DNA of 32,892 nucleotides from Candidatus Pelagibacter sp. (GTDB lineage: Bacteria; Pseudomonadota; Alphaproteobacteria; Pelagibacterales; Pelagibacteraceae). The notes under the pieces are model-generated. The model saw nothing but the letters and a program-made list of their open reading frames with translations, searched no databases and was not told the DNA's origin. Position numbers and translations under genes: made by a program. Positions 7,546-16,212 of the stretch are shown here, in pieces (positions within the stretch are counted from its first letter, which is position 1; every line of letters begins with the position of its first letter). The stretch is from contig JAOIYV010000009.1 of NCBI GenBank assembly GCA_028226735.1, forward strand, positions 1-32,892. Direction: 5' to 3'.

Positions 7546-8247
7546 ATGATAAGAAATTTTTTATTTTCTATTTTCTTTTTTTCGGGGATTGTTATCATTT
7601 CTATTTTATTTTTACCTTCAATTTTTTTACCTCAAAAAATAGTTTTACTTGGTGGAAAATTTATGGGCTATTGGTCATCTTTTTGCTTAAAAATTTTTCT
7701 ATCAACAAAAATAATTATTAAAGGCAAAGAAAATATAATTGAAAACAAAAAATTTTTTATTGCTTCATCACATCAATCTATGTTTGAAACTTTTTTTTTA
7801 CAAACAATTTTTAATTCACCTGTTTTTATTCTAAAAAAAGAATTACTAATGATACCAATCTTTGGATGGTATCTTAAAAAAATTGGCTCGATATCAATAA
7901 AAAGAAACAAAGTTTCTAAAGAAAACTTAGGATTCTTCGATGACATTTTAAAACAGACCAAATCATCAGATAGACCCTTAATAATTTTTCCTCAGGGAAC
8001 CCGTCTAGCTCCTGAAAATAGAGATCCTTTTAAAAAAGGGGCCAGTAGAATTTATGATGAATTAAAAATACCGTGCCAACCAATAGCGATTAATTCTGGA
8101 TTTGTGTGGCCAAAATACGGTCTAAAAAAATCTAATAAAATTTTAACTATTTCAATTTTAAAGTGTATCGATTCTGGACTTAACAAAGATATTTTTCTAA
8201 AAAAATTACAAGATGAAATCTATTCTGAGCTAGACTCTTTAAATTAA
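7546..8247 (+). CDS. plsC: 1-acyl-glycerol-3-phosphate acyltransferase (PlsC-like)
   Basis: A 233-residue lysophospholipid acyltransferase with an N-terminal membrane helix. Block I reads SSHQSMFETF, that is HX4E instead of the textbook HX4D (His76, Glu81); block III is FPQGTR (148-153) where most have FPEGTR. Both variants occur together in the alphaproteobacterial branch as I recall it, so I treat it as active. It makes phosphatidic acid from lysophosphatidic acid. A TTG at 7537 would add three residues; the ATG at 7546 is preferred. The stop overlaps the end of convergent dnaN by 4 bases. The symbol is given by family. Confidence 0.85.
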   Translation: MIRNFLFSIFFFSGIVIISILFLPSIFLPQKIVLLGGKFMGYWSSFCLKIFLSTKIIIKGKENIIENKKFFIASSHQSMFETFFLQTIFNSPVFILKKELLMIPIFGWYLKKIGSISIKRNKVSKENLGFFDDILKQTKSSDRPLIIFPQGTRLAPENRDPFKKGASRIYDELKIPCQPIAINSGFVWPKYGLKKSNKILTISILKCIDSGLNKDIFLKKLQDEIYSELDSLN

Positions 8248-9356
8248 CCCTTCATGGGCATTACCACATAAATACTATCAAAATCTCCTGGATCTTTAAT
8301 TAAAGCAGGTGAACCAGTGTCATTAAAAAAAATTTCTATTTTGTCTCCATCCAATTGAGAGGCAACATCTATTAAGTATTTAGAGTTAAAACTAATTTCT
8401 AACTCATATTCAAATTTAACATTTAAACTTTCTTTCCCATCACCACTATTAGTATTGTTGACTGATAAATTTAAAATATCTTTTGATAAATTAAATTTTA
8501 CTCCATCTTTTTTATCTAATGAAACTGAAGCAACTCTATCAACCGAGTCTAGAAACAACTTTAGGTCTATTTCTAATTTTTTTTGGTTATTTTTTGGTAT
8601 TACCTGAATATAGTTTGGAAATTTTCCATCAATTAATTTAGATATCAATATACTGTTTTCTAATTCAAATTTAATTTTAGATTTTACATTCGAAACCTTA
8701 ACATCACCATCATAACTCTCTAGAAGAGAGCATAGTTGAAATATTGTTTTTTTAGGAAGTATAATGGGTTCAAAGTCTACTTTCTGGTCTAATCTTATTT
8801 TTGATATAGACATTCTATGACTATCAGTAGCAGCTGCTGTTAAAAAATTTTTATCTTCTATCTGGTTCTGATGAAAAAATATTCCACTAAGATAATGTCT
8901 TGTTTCATCATTAGAAACTGAAAATTTACATTTATTTAATAGCTTTAAAAGTTGTTTTGATCTGATAGAAAATTCATTTTGATTAAAATTTTCATCTGTT
9001 AATGGAAATTCTGAAGGACTTAAGCAGTTAAGATTAAAATTAGACTTTTCTGACTCTATTTGGAGTTTATTTGTATCTGATAATGATAAATTTATTTTTT
9101 TTCCAGAAGGAAATTTTCTTACTATATCATAAATAGTAGATGAAACTGTTGTGGTTTTTCCTTCTTCAAGAACTTCGACATTATTAATTTGATGAATAAA
9201 TATTAGGTCTAAATCAGTAGCAGTAATTGTTAAATTTGAATTACTCGCATTTAATAAAACATTGGATAAAATTGGAAGTGTGCTTCTTTTTTCAATTACA
9301 CCTTGACAATAATTTAAGGCTTGTTGCAAATCTTGTTGATTGACGTTAAATTTCAT
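8244..9356 (-). CDS. dnaN: DNA polymerase III beta subunit (sliding clamp)
   Basis: A 370-residue clamp subunit made of three related domains. N-terminal MKFNVNQQDLQQALNYCQGV and EKRSTLPILSNVLL, a central TAAATDSHRMS and the extreme C-terminal YVVMPMKG are all characteristic of DnaN. The dimeric ring tethers the replicative polymerase to DNA. Its start lies 11 bases inside the 3' end of dnaA, giving a dnaA-dnaN operon as in many bacteria. At its 3' end it overlaps the convergent plsC gene by 4 bases with no terminator hairpin visible. Confidence 0.97.
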   Translation of the reverse strand: MKFNVNQQDLQQALNYCQGVIEKRSTLPILSNVLLNASNSNLTITATDLDLIFIHQINNVEVLEEGKTTTVSSTIYDIVRKFPSGKKINLSLSDTNKLQIESEKSNFNLNCLSPSEFPLTDENFNQNEFSIRSKQLLKLLNKCKFSVSNDETRHYLSGIFFHQNQIEDKNFLTAAATDSHRMSISKIRLDQKVDFEPIILPKKTIFQLCSLLESYDGDVKVSNVKSKIKFELENSILISKLIDGKFPNYIQVIPKNNQKKLEIDLKLFLDSVDRVASVSLDKKDGVKFNLSKDILNLSVNNTNSGDGKESLNVKFEYELEISFNSKYLIDVASQLDGDKIEIFFNDTGSPALIKDPGDFDSIYVVMPMKG

Positions 9357-10758
9357 TTTCTTTGTTATATAGTATCTGATTTTTTAAATTATTTATATTA
9401 TTAGTCATTTCAGGATCTTTTTCCTTCAATCTCTCTATAGTTTTAACTGAGTGTATAATTGTAGTATGGTCTCTATTTGAAAACTCTCTTCCTATCTCTG
9501 GCAAAGACTTAGATGTTAAAATTTTAGTTAAATAAATTGCAGTTTGTCTTGGTCTTACAAGATATCTTGATCTTCTTGATGACAGCATTTCATTTTTACT
9601 TATTTTAAAGAATTTACAGACTAATGATTGAATTAAATCAATAGTAACTTTATTTTCACCTATATTTAATAAGTCTTTTAATACTACTTTTACTTCAGAT
9701 AAATTCGGAACTTTATTATATATTCTAGAGAAAGATACCACTCTGTTAATGGCCCCAACTAATTCTCTAATACTTGTTGTAATTTCTGAGCTAATGAAAT
9801 TTTGTATTTCATCTGAAATATTAATTTGATTAGAATAAAAAACATTTAACTCTTCTGTTTTTTGCTTAATTATTTTGCTTCTAAGTTCATAATCAGGTTT
9901 TTGTATATCAACTACTAAGCCTCCAGCAAATCTTGATTTAATCCTATCTTGAATTCTAGAAAGTTTGTTTGGCGCTCTATCAGCAGAAACTATTATCTGT
10001 GAACCTTTATCTAATAAAGCATTAAAAGTATGAAAAAACTCCTCTTGCATTGCTTCCTTGCCATTCATGAACTGAATATCATCTATTATTAAAATATCAG
10101 TATTTCTGAAATATTCCTTAAATTTTACCATGTCGTTAGCTTTAATTGATTTTACAAATTGATACATGAATCTTTCTGCTGAAATAAACATAACTTTATT
10201 TTTTGTTTTTAAAGAAAAGCCAATTGAATTTAATAAATGAGTTTTACCCATTCCAACTCCACCATAAATATAAAGTGGATTATAATGTGAAATATTTTCA
10301 GAAACTTTTAATGAGGCTTCATATGCCAACTTATTACTAGTACCTGTAATAAAATTTTCAAATCTTTTATTGGGATCTATTCTGTTATACTGTAAATAAG
10401 TATCTTTAATAAATGACACATTTTCATTTTTTTCAAAAGTTTTACCACTCTCTCCATTTTTGATATCAGATTGTTTTTCTATTATCTTAAATTCAATTCG
10501 GATTAAATCTTTTTTGTATGCTTTAACAATTTGTAAAATTTGATCTAAATACCTTGAGGTAATCCAATCTCTTATAAATCTTGTTGAAACGGATAACAAA
10601 ATATAATTGCTCATTTCTTCAACAAAGTCTATTTTCTTAATCCAGCTCTCGTAAATATCGTTTCCCAATTTGTTCTTAAGATCTTTTTGAATAACTGACC
10701 AGTCTAGTCCTTCAGAAGAAATATTTTTTAGGTTGTGAGTAATATTATTATTAGACAT
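9346..10758 (-). CDS. dnaA: Chromosomal replication initiator DnaA
   Basis: A 470-residue AAA+ initiator. Domain I (DWSVIQKDLKNKLG) is followed by a linker. Domain III has Walker A GGVGMGKT (166-173), Walker B LIIDDIQF (about 223-230), sensor RAPNKLSRIQDRIKSRF and an Arg-rich box. The C-terminal DNA-binding domain has SSRRSRYLVRPRQTAIYL and the DnaA signature DHTTIIHS. It opens the origin by binding DnaA boxes. The start ATG at 10758 is preceded by a 313-base AT-rich non-coding region after rpsT. It overlaps dnaN by 11 bases. Confidence 0.98.
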   Translation of the reverse strand: MSNNNITHNLKNISSEGLDWSVIQKDLKNKLGNDIYESWIKKIDFVEEMSNYILLSVSTRFIRDWITSRYLDQILQIVKAYKKDLIRIEFKIIEKQSDIKNGESGKTFEKNENVSFIKDTYLQYNRIDPNKRFENFITGTSNKLAYEASLKVSENISHYNPLYIYGGVGMGKTHLLNSIGFSLKTKNKVMFISAERFMYQFVKSIKANDMVKFKEYFRNTDILIIDDIQFMNGKEAMQEEFFHTFNALLDKGSQIIVSADRAPNKLSRIQDRIKSRFAGGLVVDIQKPDYELRSKIIKQKTEELNVFYSNQINISDEIQNFISSEITTSIRELVGAINRVVSFSRIYNKVPNLSEVKVVLKDLLNIGENKVTIDLIQSLVCKFFKISKNEMLSSRRSRYLVRPRQTAIYLTKILTSKSLPEIGREFSNRDHTTIIHSVKTIERLKEKDPEMTNNINNLKNQILYNKENEI

Positions 10759-11051
10759 TATTTTGTAGGAATAATCCCAGTTAGAAGTAAATTAATATTT
10801 TTGCAATAAATATATTGGAATTATTGAAAAAAAATAAAATCTACAAGTGAATCGATTTCTACGTGAAAATATTTTTTATAATAATTTAAACCCATTATAG
10901 GTTCTCTTAAAAATATATTTTTTATATTTAAAATTTGTAGGTGTAAAATTTTAGATAGGAAATTAATTTTTCTTTTACTAAATCTAGATGTAGTTATTAA
11001 ACTTAGATAACTTTCATATTTAGTATAAATACTTTTAGTTGAATTTTTTCA
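10759..11051. other. Non-coding AT-rich region upstream of dnaA
   Basis: This is the longest gene-free stretch in the window, between dnaA (start 10758) and rpsT (stop at 11072), both on the minus strand. It must contain the dnaA promoter, but I cannot choose one with confidence. By eye there is no consensus DnaA box (TTATNCACA) on either strand, so there is no direct support for oriC here. The hexamer TTGTAG occurs three times (10763-10768 and 10935-10940 on plus, 10841-10846 on minus). No tRNA or open frame of useful length was found. Confidence 0.5.
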
Positions 11052-11073
11052 AAACAACCATAAGTGGTTGCTT
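11052..11073 (-). terminator. Hairpin at the rpsT 3' end, weak intrinsic terminator
   Basis: On the minus strand the sequence AAGCAACCA-CTTA-TGGTTGTTT forms a 9-pair stem (one G-U pair) with a 4-base loop, starting inside the rpsT stop codon. Only a short U run overlaps the 3' arm and no long U-tract follows, so termination may be partial or the hairpin may mainly protect the 3' end. Its position fits separation of rpsT from dnaA transcription. Confidence 0.5.
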
Positions 11074-11332
11074 ACAAAGCTGCGATTTTTTTAGTTATTC
11101 TTGATATATTCCTTGAAGCATTGGCTTTTTTTATAATGCCAGTTTTTGCAACTTTCATTAATTCAGAATTCAACTTAGGTAAGAACTTTAAAGCTTCTGC
11201 TTTTTTTTTATCATCTAAAAGAAGCTTCATCTTCTTAATGGCGTTTCTATACTTACTCTTTCGAGCTTTATTGACAGTTGTTTGTTTGGTAATTCTTCTA
11301 ATTCGTTTAATTGCTGATTTTGTATTTGCCAT
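11072..11332 (-). CDS. rpsT: 30S ribosomal protein S20
   Basis: An 86-residue, strongly basic helical protein starting MANTKSAIKRIRRI, the standard S20 N-terminus. It continues with NKARKSKYRNAIKKM and ends ASRNISRITKKIAAL. S20 binds 16S rRNA early in 30S assembly. It sits between mutM and dnaA on the same strand, the usual alphaproteobacterial neighbourhood. A hairpin overlaps its stop codon. The start is fixed by the family N-terminus. Confidence 0.96.
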   Translation of the reverse strand: MANTKSAIKRIRRITKQTTVNKARKSKYRNAIKKMKLLLDDKKKAEALKFLPKLNSELMKVAKTGIIKKANASRNISRITKKIAAL

Positions 11333-11382
11333 ATTTGCAGTGGTATAGCTCGAGAACTTATACTGGTCAATAGAATAATTGG

Positions 11383-12246
11383 TTATTTTTGGCAGATATT
11401 ACAAAAGAAGGTCGATCTATTAGATATAAATATTTTTATTATTTTACCATCACATTTATTCCTTGAACAATTTAGATTTTCTCTTTGGTAAACTCTAAAC
11501 TCATTTTGAAAACTCCCACTTTTGCCAGAAGTATTTTTAAAATTGCGAATACTTGATCCTCCTTTTTTTATAGCTCTTGTAAGTACATTTTTTGAAAAAA
11601 AAATTATTTTTTCACATTCTACTTTAGATAAATTCATTGCTTGTTTTAATGGACTTATTTTACTTAAAAATAAAATCTCATTTGCATAAATATTTCCAAT
11701 ACCTGATACAAATTTTTGATCGATTAAAAAACTTTTAATATCCTTTTTTTTATTTAAAAAATAACTTAAAAGATATCTTAAATTAAAATCATCAAAAAGT
11801 GGTTCTGGACCTAAATGTTTAAATTTCTTCAAAAGATCTTCTTTATTTTTTATAAATATAAAAAAACCAAATCTTCTAGGATCATTATAAATAATTTTTA
11901 AATCTTTGAATTGAATTTCAATGTGGTTATGTTTTTTTGGAAGAGTAGAAGAATTATAAAAGCTAGTGTTGGTAAATTTATTTAAACTATCTTTTTTAAT
12001 TAAATGAATGGTACCTGACATCCCTAGGTGAATTAAGCAATATGAGTCATCAACAAAGTTTAAAATTAAATATTTAGAAAATCTTGTTACTTTTTTTATA
12101 ACTTTATCTTTTAATATTTGCTCGAATTTTGTAGGAATTTTAAACCTCAAATTTCTGTTTTTAACTATTACTTTTTTTATTTTTTTTTGCTGTATTTTTT
12201 GTGCTAATGATTGTTTAACTATTTCTACTTCTGGTAATTCTGGCAT
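11383..12246 (-). CDS. mutM: Formamidopyrimidine-DNA glycosylase
   Basis: A 287-residue DNA glycosylase/AP lyase that removes oxidised purines such as 8-oxoguanine. The N-terminus MPELPEVEIV supplies the catalytic Pro2 and Glu3; HLGMSGTIHL and the FVSGIGNIYANEILF helix-two-turn-helix region are conserved; a C-terminal zinc finger has Cys260, Cys265, Cys282 and Cys285. Length is normal. It is divergent from ubiE with a 35-base gap, and upstream of rpsT by 50 bases. Confidence 0.95.
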   Translation of the reverse strand: MPELPEVEIVKQSLAQKIQQKKIKKVIVKNRNLRFKIPTKFEQILKDKVIKKVTRFSKYLILNFVDDSYCLIHLGMSGTIHLIKKDSLNKFTNTSFYNSSTLPKKHNHIEIQFKDLKIIYNDPRRFGFFIFIKNKEDLLKKFKHLGPEPLFDDFNLRYLLSYFLNKKKDIKSFLIDQKFVSGIGNIYANEILFLSKISPLKQAMNLSKVECEKIIFFSKNVLTRAIKKGGSSIRNFKNTSGKSGSFQNEFRVYQRENLNCSRNKCDGKIIKIFISNRSTFFCNICQK

Positions 12247-12281
12247 TTCACACTATATTATCAACAAATAATAAATTTAAT

Positions 12282-12986
12282 ATGCAACAATATCTCCAAA
12301 ATAAAAAAGGACTTGTGCAAGGAGTCTTTGACAGTGTCTATGATAAATATGATTTAATGAACGACTTTATGTCTATAGGAATTCATAGAGTTTGGAAAAG
12401 GGATATGATGAACTTGATGAATCCATCAAAAGGAAAAAAATTAATTGATGTTGCGTGTGGAACTGGGGATCTTGGTAAACTTTTCTTGGATTTAACAGAT
12501 AAGGATAGTGAAGTTTTTTGTGTCGACCCAAATAAGGGAATGATTAAAAAAGGAAAAACAAAATTAAATATCTACCAAAATATTAGATGGCTAATTTCTC
12601 CTGCAGAAAAATTACCGATTAAAGACAATTCTTTTGATTATTATACTATTAGCTTTGGACTTCGTAATACTAAAAATTTAGATAAAGCGCTTTCAGAGGC
12701 ATATCGTGTTTTAAAACCAGGTGGTCGTTATTTGTGTTTGGAATTTTCCAAAATACAGAATTCTAACTTGGATTTTGTTTATAAAAATTATTCAAAACTT
12801 ATTCCCATAATTGGTAGTTTAATCGTAGGTAAGAAAAAACCTTATGAATATTTGATAAAAAGTATCGAGGAATTTATTAATCAAGAAGAGTTGATTGAAT
12901 TAATGAAAAAAAATAAGTTTAAAAATTGTACTTATAGAAATTTATCTGGTGGAATTGTTGCCATTCACTCTGGTTGGAAGATTTAA
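12282..12986 (+). CDS. ubiE: Ubiquinone biosynthesis C-methyltransferase
   Basis: A 234-residue class I SAM methyltransferase. VFDSVYDKYDLMNDFMSIGIH is the UbiE N-terminal signature (read in two parts: VFDSVYDKYD and LMNDFMSIG), followed by motif I DVACGTGDL, SPAEKLPIKDNSFD and SFGLRN, and a C-terminal LSGGIVAIHSGWK. It methylates the benzoquinol ring in ubiquinone synthesis. The stop overlaps the next start as TAATG, coupling it to ubiB. Divergent from mutM. Confidence 0.95.
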   Translation: MQQYLQNKKGLVQGVFDSVYDKYDLMNDFMSIGIHRVWKRDMMNLMNPSKGKKLIDVACGTGDLGKLFLDLTDKDSEVFCVDPNKGMIKKGKTKLNIYQNIRWLISPAEKLPIKDNSFDYYTISFGLRNTKNLDKALSEAYRVLKPGGRYLCLEFSKIQNSNLDFVYKNYSKLIPIIGSLIVGKKKPYEYLIKSIEEFINQEELIELMKKNKFKNCTYRNLSGGIVAIHSGWKI

Positions 12987-14554
12987 TGATTAAAAAATTA
13001 TTTACTTTATTTAAATTGGGTAGAAAATTAGCTAAATCAGATATTTTAAATATAGTTTCTAAGTTTAAAAAACCACCAATTGCAATTAAAATTCTTTTTT
13101 ATTTTCTTTCTTTCTCTTTTACAAATTCTTCAAAAGTAAATTCAAATACGACAGAAGGTCAAAGACTTTCTGTATCTTTACAATCGATGGGTACAACTTT
13201 TATTAAACTTGGTCAATTTTTAGTTACTAGACCAGATATTATAGGAGAAGAGTTAGCTAAAGAGCTTGAAAATTTACAAGACAGACTCCCTGCTTTTTCT
13301 TTATCGGAGGCTAAAAACAAAATTAAAAAAGATTTAGGAGAAGAAACATTTAATTCTATAATAGATTTGGGCGAGCCTGTTGCTGCAGCCTCAATAGCTC
13401 AGGTTCATAAAGCAAAAATAAACGATAACGGAACTATTAAAGATGTTGCTATCAAAATATTAAGGCCGGAAATTAAAAAAGTATTTAATGAAGAAATAGA
13501 CGCTTTGATGCTTTTTGCTTTTTTTATTGAGACCTTTTTAAAAAAAACAAAAAGATTAAAATTAATCGAAGTTGTTTTCTTGCTTAAGGAAATAACAAAC
13601 TTAGAAATGGATTTAAGATTTGAAGCTGCAGCAGCCAATGAATATGCTGAAAATACAAAAAATGACGTTGGATTTAGAGTTCCTCAAATTTATTGGAATT
13701 TTACAAGTGAAAACGTAATGACACTTGATTGGATAGATGGTGTCTCGATTAGAGAAACTGAAGATTTACAAAAAAGAAATATTGATACCTCAAGAATTGC
13801 CTCTGATATTATTCAACATTTTCTTAGACATGCTGTTAGAGATGGTTTTTTTCATGCAGACATGCATCAAGGAAATATTTTCATTGATAATAATGGACAA
13901 ATTGTACCAATAGATTTTGGTATTATGGGAAGATTAGACAATCTCAGCAAAAGATTTTTGGCTGAAATTTTATTTGGATTTATTCAGAGAGACTACAAAA
14001 AAGTTGCTGAAGTGCATTTAGTTGCTGGTCTAGTTCCTAAGGATGTACCAGTAGATGATCTTGCACAAGCATTAAGATCAATAGGAGAGCCAATATTTGG
14101 TCAATCAGTTAAAGATATATCTGGTGGAAAATTATTGAAACAGCTTTTTGATGTTACTGAAAAATTTAATATGCCAACTCAACCTCAGCTATTAATGCTT
14201 CAAAAAACTATGGTTGTTGTTGAGGGTGTAGCTAGAAAACTTAACCCCAACACAAACATTTGGGAAACTTCAAAACCTGTCTTAGAAAATTGGTTAAGAG
14301 AAAGAAAAGATCCTATTAATACTTTAAATGAGGGGTTAAAAAATACAGCTGAAGTTATAAAACGATTACCAGAGTTTCCTGAAATTATGGATAAAGCAAA
14401 TCAAGCCTTAACTCTTTTAGCTAGTGGGCATATCCCTCAAAATTCAAATTCCTATACTGCCCTAAATGAAAAAAAATCTGACATGATAGCATTTAGAAAT
14501 CAATCTATTGTTGGTTTATTACTGCTTGTAATTTTAGGCTTAGTAGTATTTTAA
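12986..14554 (+). CDS. ubiB: UbiB atypical kinase/ATPase for ubiquinone biosynthesis
   Basis: A 522-residue ABC1/ADCK/UbiB protein. It shows the diagnostic KLGQ motif (about 74-77), an Ala-rich nucleotide loop VAAASIAQVHKA (about 132-143) in place of a Gly-rich loop, FFHADMHQGNIFI and PIDFGIMGRL for the catalytic and metal-binding loops, and a hydrophobic C-terminal segment SIVGLLLLVILGLVVF for membrane anchoring. UbiB supports ubiquinone synthesis, probably by ATP-dependent handling of lipid precursors. An upstream frame extension of four residues exists, but the TAATG overlap with ubiE makes the ATG at 12986 the likely start. Confidence 0.94.
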   Translation: MIKKLFTLFKLGRKLAKSDILNIVSKFKKPPIAIKILFYFLSFSFTNSSKVNSNTTEGQRLSVSLQSMGTTFIKLGQFLVTRPDIIGEELAKELENLQDRLPAFSLSEAKNKIKKDLGEETFNSIIDLGEPVAAASIAQVHKAKINDNGTIKDVAIKILRPEIKKVFNEEIDALMLFAFFIETFLKKTKRLKLIEVVFLLKEITNLEMDLRFEAAAANEYAENTKNDVGFRVPQIYWNFTSENVMTLDWIDGVSIRETEDLQKRNIDTSRIASDIIQHFLRHAVRDGFFHADMHQGNIFIDNNGQIVPIDFGIMGRLDNLSKRFLAEILFGFIQRDYKKVAEVHLVAGLVPKDVPVDDLAQALRSIGEPIFGQSVKDISGGKLLKQLFDVTEKFNMPTQPQLLMLQKTMVVVEGVARKLNPNTNIWETSKPVLENWLRERKDPINTLNEGLKNTAEVIKRLPEFPEIMDKANQALTLLASGHIPQNSNSYTALNEKKSDMIAFRNQSIVGLLLLVILGLVVF

Positions 14555-14562
14555 TTTGCTCA

Positions 14563-15768
14563 ATGAATAATTTTTTAGAAAAAAAAATACTTTTAATAAT
14601 TTGTGGTGGAATATCTGCATACAAAAGTTTAGAACTTATAAGGCTGTTAAAAAAAAGAGGAGCTAAAGTAAAAACTATTCTTACCAAAAGTGCCAAAGAA
14701 TTTATTACACCTTTATCTGTTGCCTCACTTTCTCAAGAAAGAGTTTATGATGATTTGTTTAATGTTAAAAATGAAGCAGAAATGGACCACATATCACTTT
14801 CAAGATGGGCTGATGTAATTGTTGTTGCTCCAGCAACTGCTAATACTATTTCTAAATTAAGCACTGGATCCTCTGACAATCTTGCATCTACTATAATTCT
14901 AGCTTCTGATAAAGATATTTTTTTAACACCGGCTATGAATGTTAGGATGTGGGAACATCCATCTACAAAAGAAAATCTTAAAAAATTAAAGTCTTATGGT
15001 TACAAAATAATTGGACCTGAAATTGGTGGTATGGCTTGTGGAGAGTTCGGTGAAGGAAAAATGACTGAACCAAATGAAATTTTAAAAGAAATTGAACTTT
15101 ATTTTGATAATTTAAATAAAAATAAAAAATATAAAGCTTTAGTAACTGCTGGTCCAACTAATGAATATATTGATCCTGTAAGATTTATAACTAATAAATC
15201 TTCTGGTAAACAAGGATATGCTTTAGCAAAATCTTTGTCTAAAAAAGGATTTAATACTACATTAATATCAGGACCTACTAATTTAGATGTGGATGATGAT
15301 ATAAAATTAATTAGAGTTGAAACTGCAGATGAAATGTTTCAGGCTACAAAAAATAACTTACCAGTAGATGTGGCAATTTTTTCAGCAGCTGTGGCAGATT
15401 TTAAAGTAACTGAAAAAAAAAATAAAAAAATAAAAAAACAAGATCTTTTAAATTTAGAGCTTAAAAAAAATATTGACATTTTAAATTATGTTTCGAAACA
15501 TAATTCACTGAGGCCAAAACTTGTTATTGGTTTTGCTGCAGAAACAAATGATATCAAAATAAATGCCAAAAAGAAATTAGAAGAAAAGAATTGTGATTGG
15601 GTGATTGCAAATGATGTTTCAAATAAATCAATTGGTTTTAACTCAGATTTTAATGAAGTTACAATCCTTTATAAAAATGAAAAAATTGAAGATGAAAAAC
15701 TTATTTTTAAAAAAAAATCTGAAATTTCGGATGAAATAATTAATAGAGTTATTGAACAACTAAATTAG
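14563..15768 (+). CDS. coaBC: Bifunctional phosphopantothenoylcysteine decarboxylase/synthase
   Basis: A 401-residue fusion of CoaC and CoaB, two consecutive steps of coenzyme A synthesis. The CoaC flavoprotein half has ICGGISAYKSLELIR, PAMNVRMW and the GMACGEFGEGKM active-site cysteine loop. The CoaB half starts near residue 187 with TAGPTNEYIDPVRFITN and SSGKQGYALA, then FSAAVADFKV and the LKKNIDIL lysine motif. Length is normal for the fusion. It lies 8 bases after ubiB and 6 before dut. Confidence 0.95.
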   Translation: MNNFLEKKILLIICGGISAYKSLELIRLLKKRGAKVKTILTKSAKEFITPLSVASLSQERVYDDLFNVKNEAEMDHISLSRWADVIVVAPATANTISKLSTGSSDNLASTIILASDKDIFLTPAMNVRMWEHPSTKENLKKLKSYGYKIIGPEIGGMACGEFGEGKMTEPNEILKEIELYFDNLNKNKKYKALVTAGPTNEYIDPVRFITNKSSGKQGYALAKSLSKKGFNTTLISGPTNLDVDDDIKLIRVETADEMFQATKNNLPVDVAIFSAAVADFKVTEKKNKKIKKQDLLNLELKKNIDILNYVSKHNSLRPKLVIGFAAETNDIKINAKKKLEEKNCDWVIANDVSNKSIGFNSDFNEVTILYKNEKIEDEKLIFKKKSEISDEIINRVIEQLN

Positions 15769-15774
15769 AATTCA

Positions 15775-16212
15775 TTGGTAAAAGTATTAGTTAAAAAATT
15801 AAATCCAAATGTACAACTTCCAGCTTACAAAACATCTGGAGCTTCTGGTATGGATTTAATGGCATTCATAGATAAGCCCCTAACAGTCCCTCCTAAAAGC
15901 TCTTGTTTAGTACCTACTGGACTCTCTTTAGCATTTTCTGACAGTTATGAGATACAAATAAGACCTAGATCAGGACTTGCTGTAAAAAATAATATAACAG
16001 TCTTAAATACTCCTGGAACTATCGATAGTGATTATAGGGGAGAAATTAAAATTATACTTTTTAATCATGGTGACGAGGATTTTGTTATCAATAATAATGA
16101 TAGAGTTGCTCAAATGGTCTTAACACCTGTAATTAAAATCGATTTAGAAGAAAATGAAAATTTGCCAGAAACTATTAGGAGTACAGGTGGATTTGGTTCT
16201 ACTGGTAAATGA
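15775..16212 (+). CDS. dut: dUTP diphosphatase
   Basis: A 145-residue trimeric dUTPase that hydrolyses dUTP to dUMP. The five motifs are recognisable: SGMDLMAF, RPRSGLA, the uracil-site NTPGTIDSDYRGEI, DRVAQMVL and the C-terminal P-loop-like RSTGGFGSTGK. The start codon is TTG: an in-frame stop (the coaBC stop, 15766-15768) lies just upstream and no ATG or GTG is placed suitably, so the TTG is effectively forced. It overlaps the next gene as ATGA. Confidence 0.94.
   Translation: MVKVLVKKLNPNVQLPAYKTSGASGMDLMAFIDKPLTVPPKSSCLVPTGLSLAFSDSYEIQIRPRSGLAVKNNITVLNTPGTIDSDYRGEIKIILFNHGDEDFVINNNDRVAQMVLTPVIKIDLEENENLPETIRSTGGFGSTGK

Noticed and set aside
10759..11071. Chromosomal origin oriC next to dnaA
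   Set aside because: No consensus DnaA boxes or clear 13-mer array were found by eye; AT-richness alone means little in this genome.
11064..11348. Plus-strand open frame of 94 hydrophobic residues over rpsT
   Set aside because: It is the antisense shadow of the basic S20 gene; Lys codons read backwards give Phe/Leu-rich frames.
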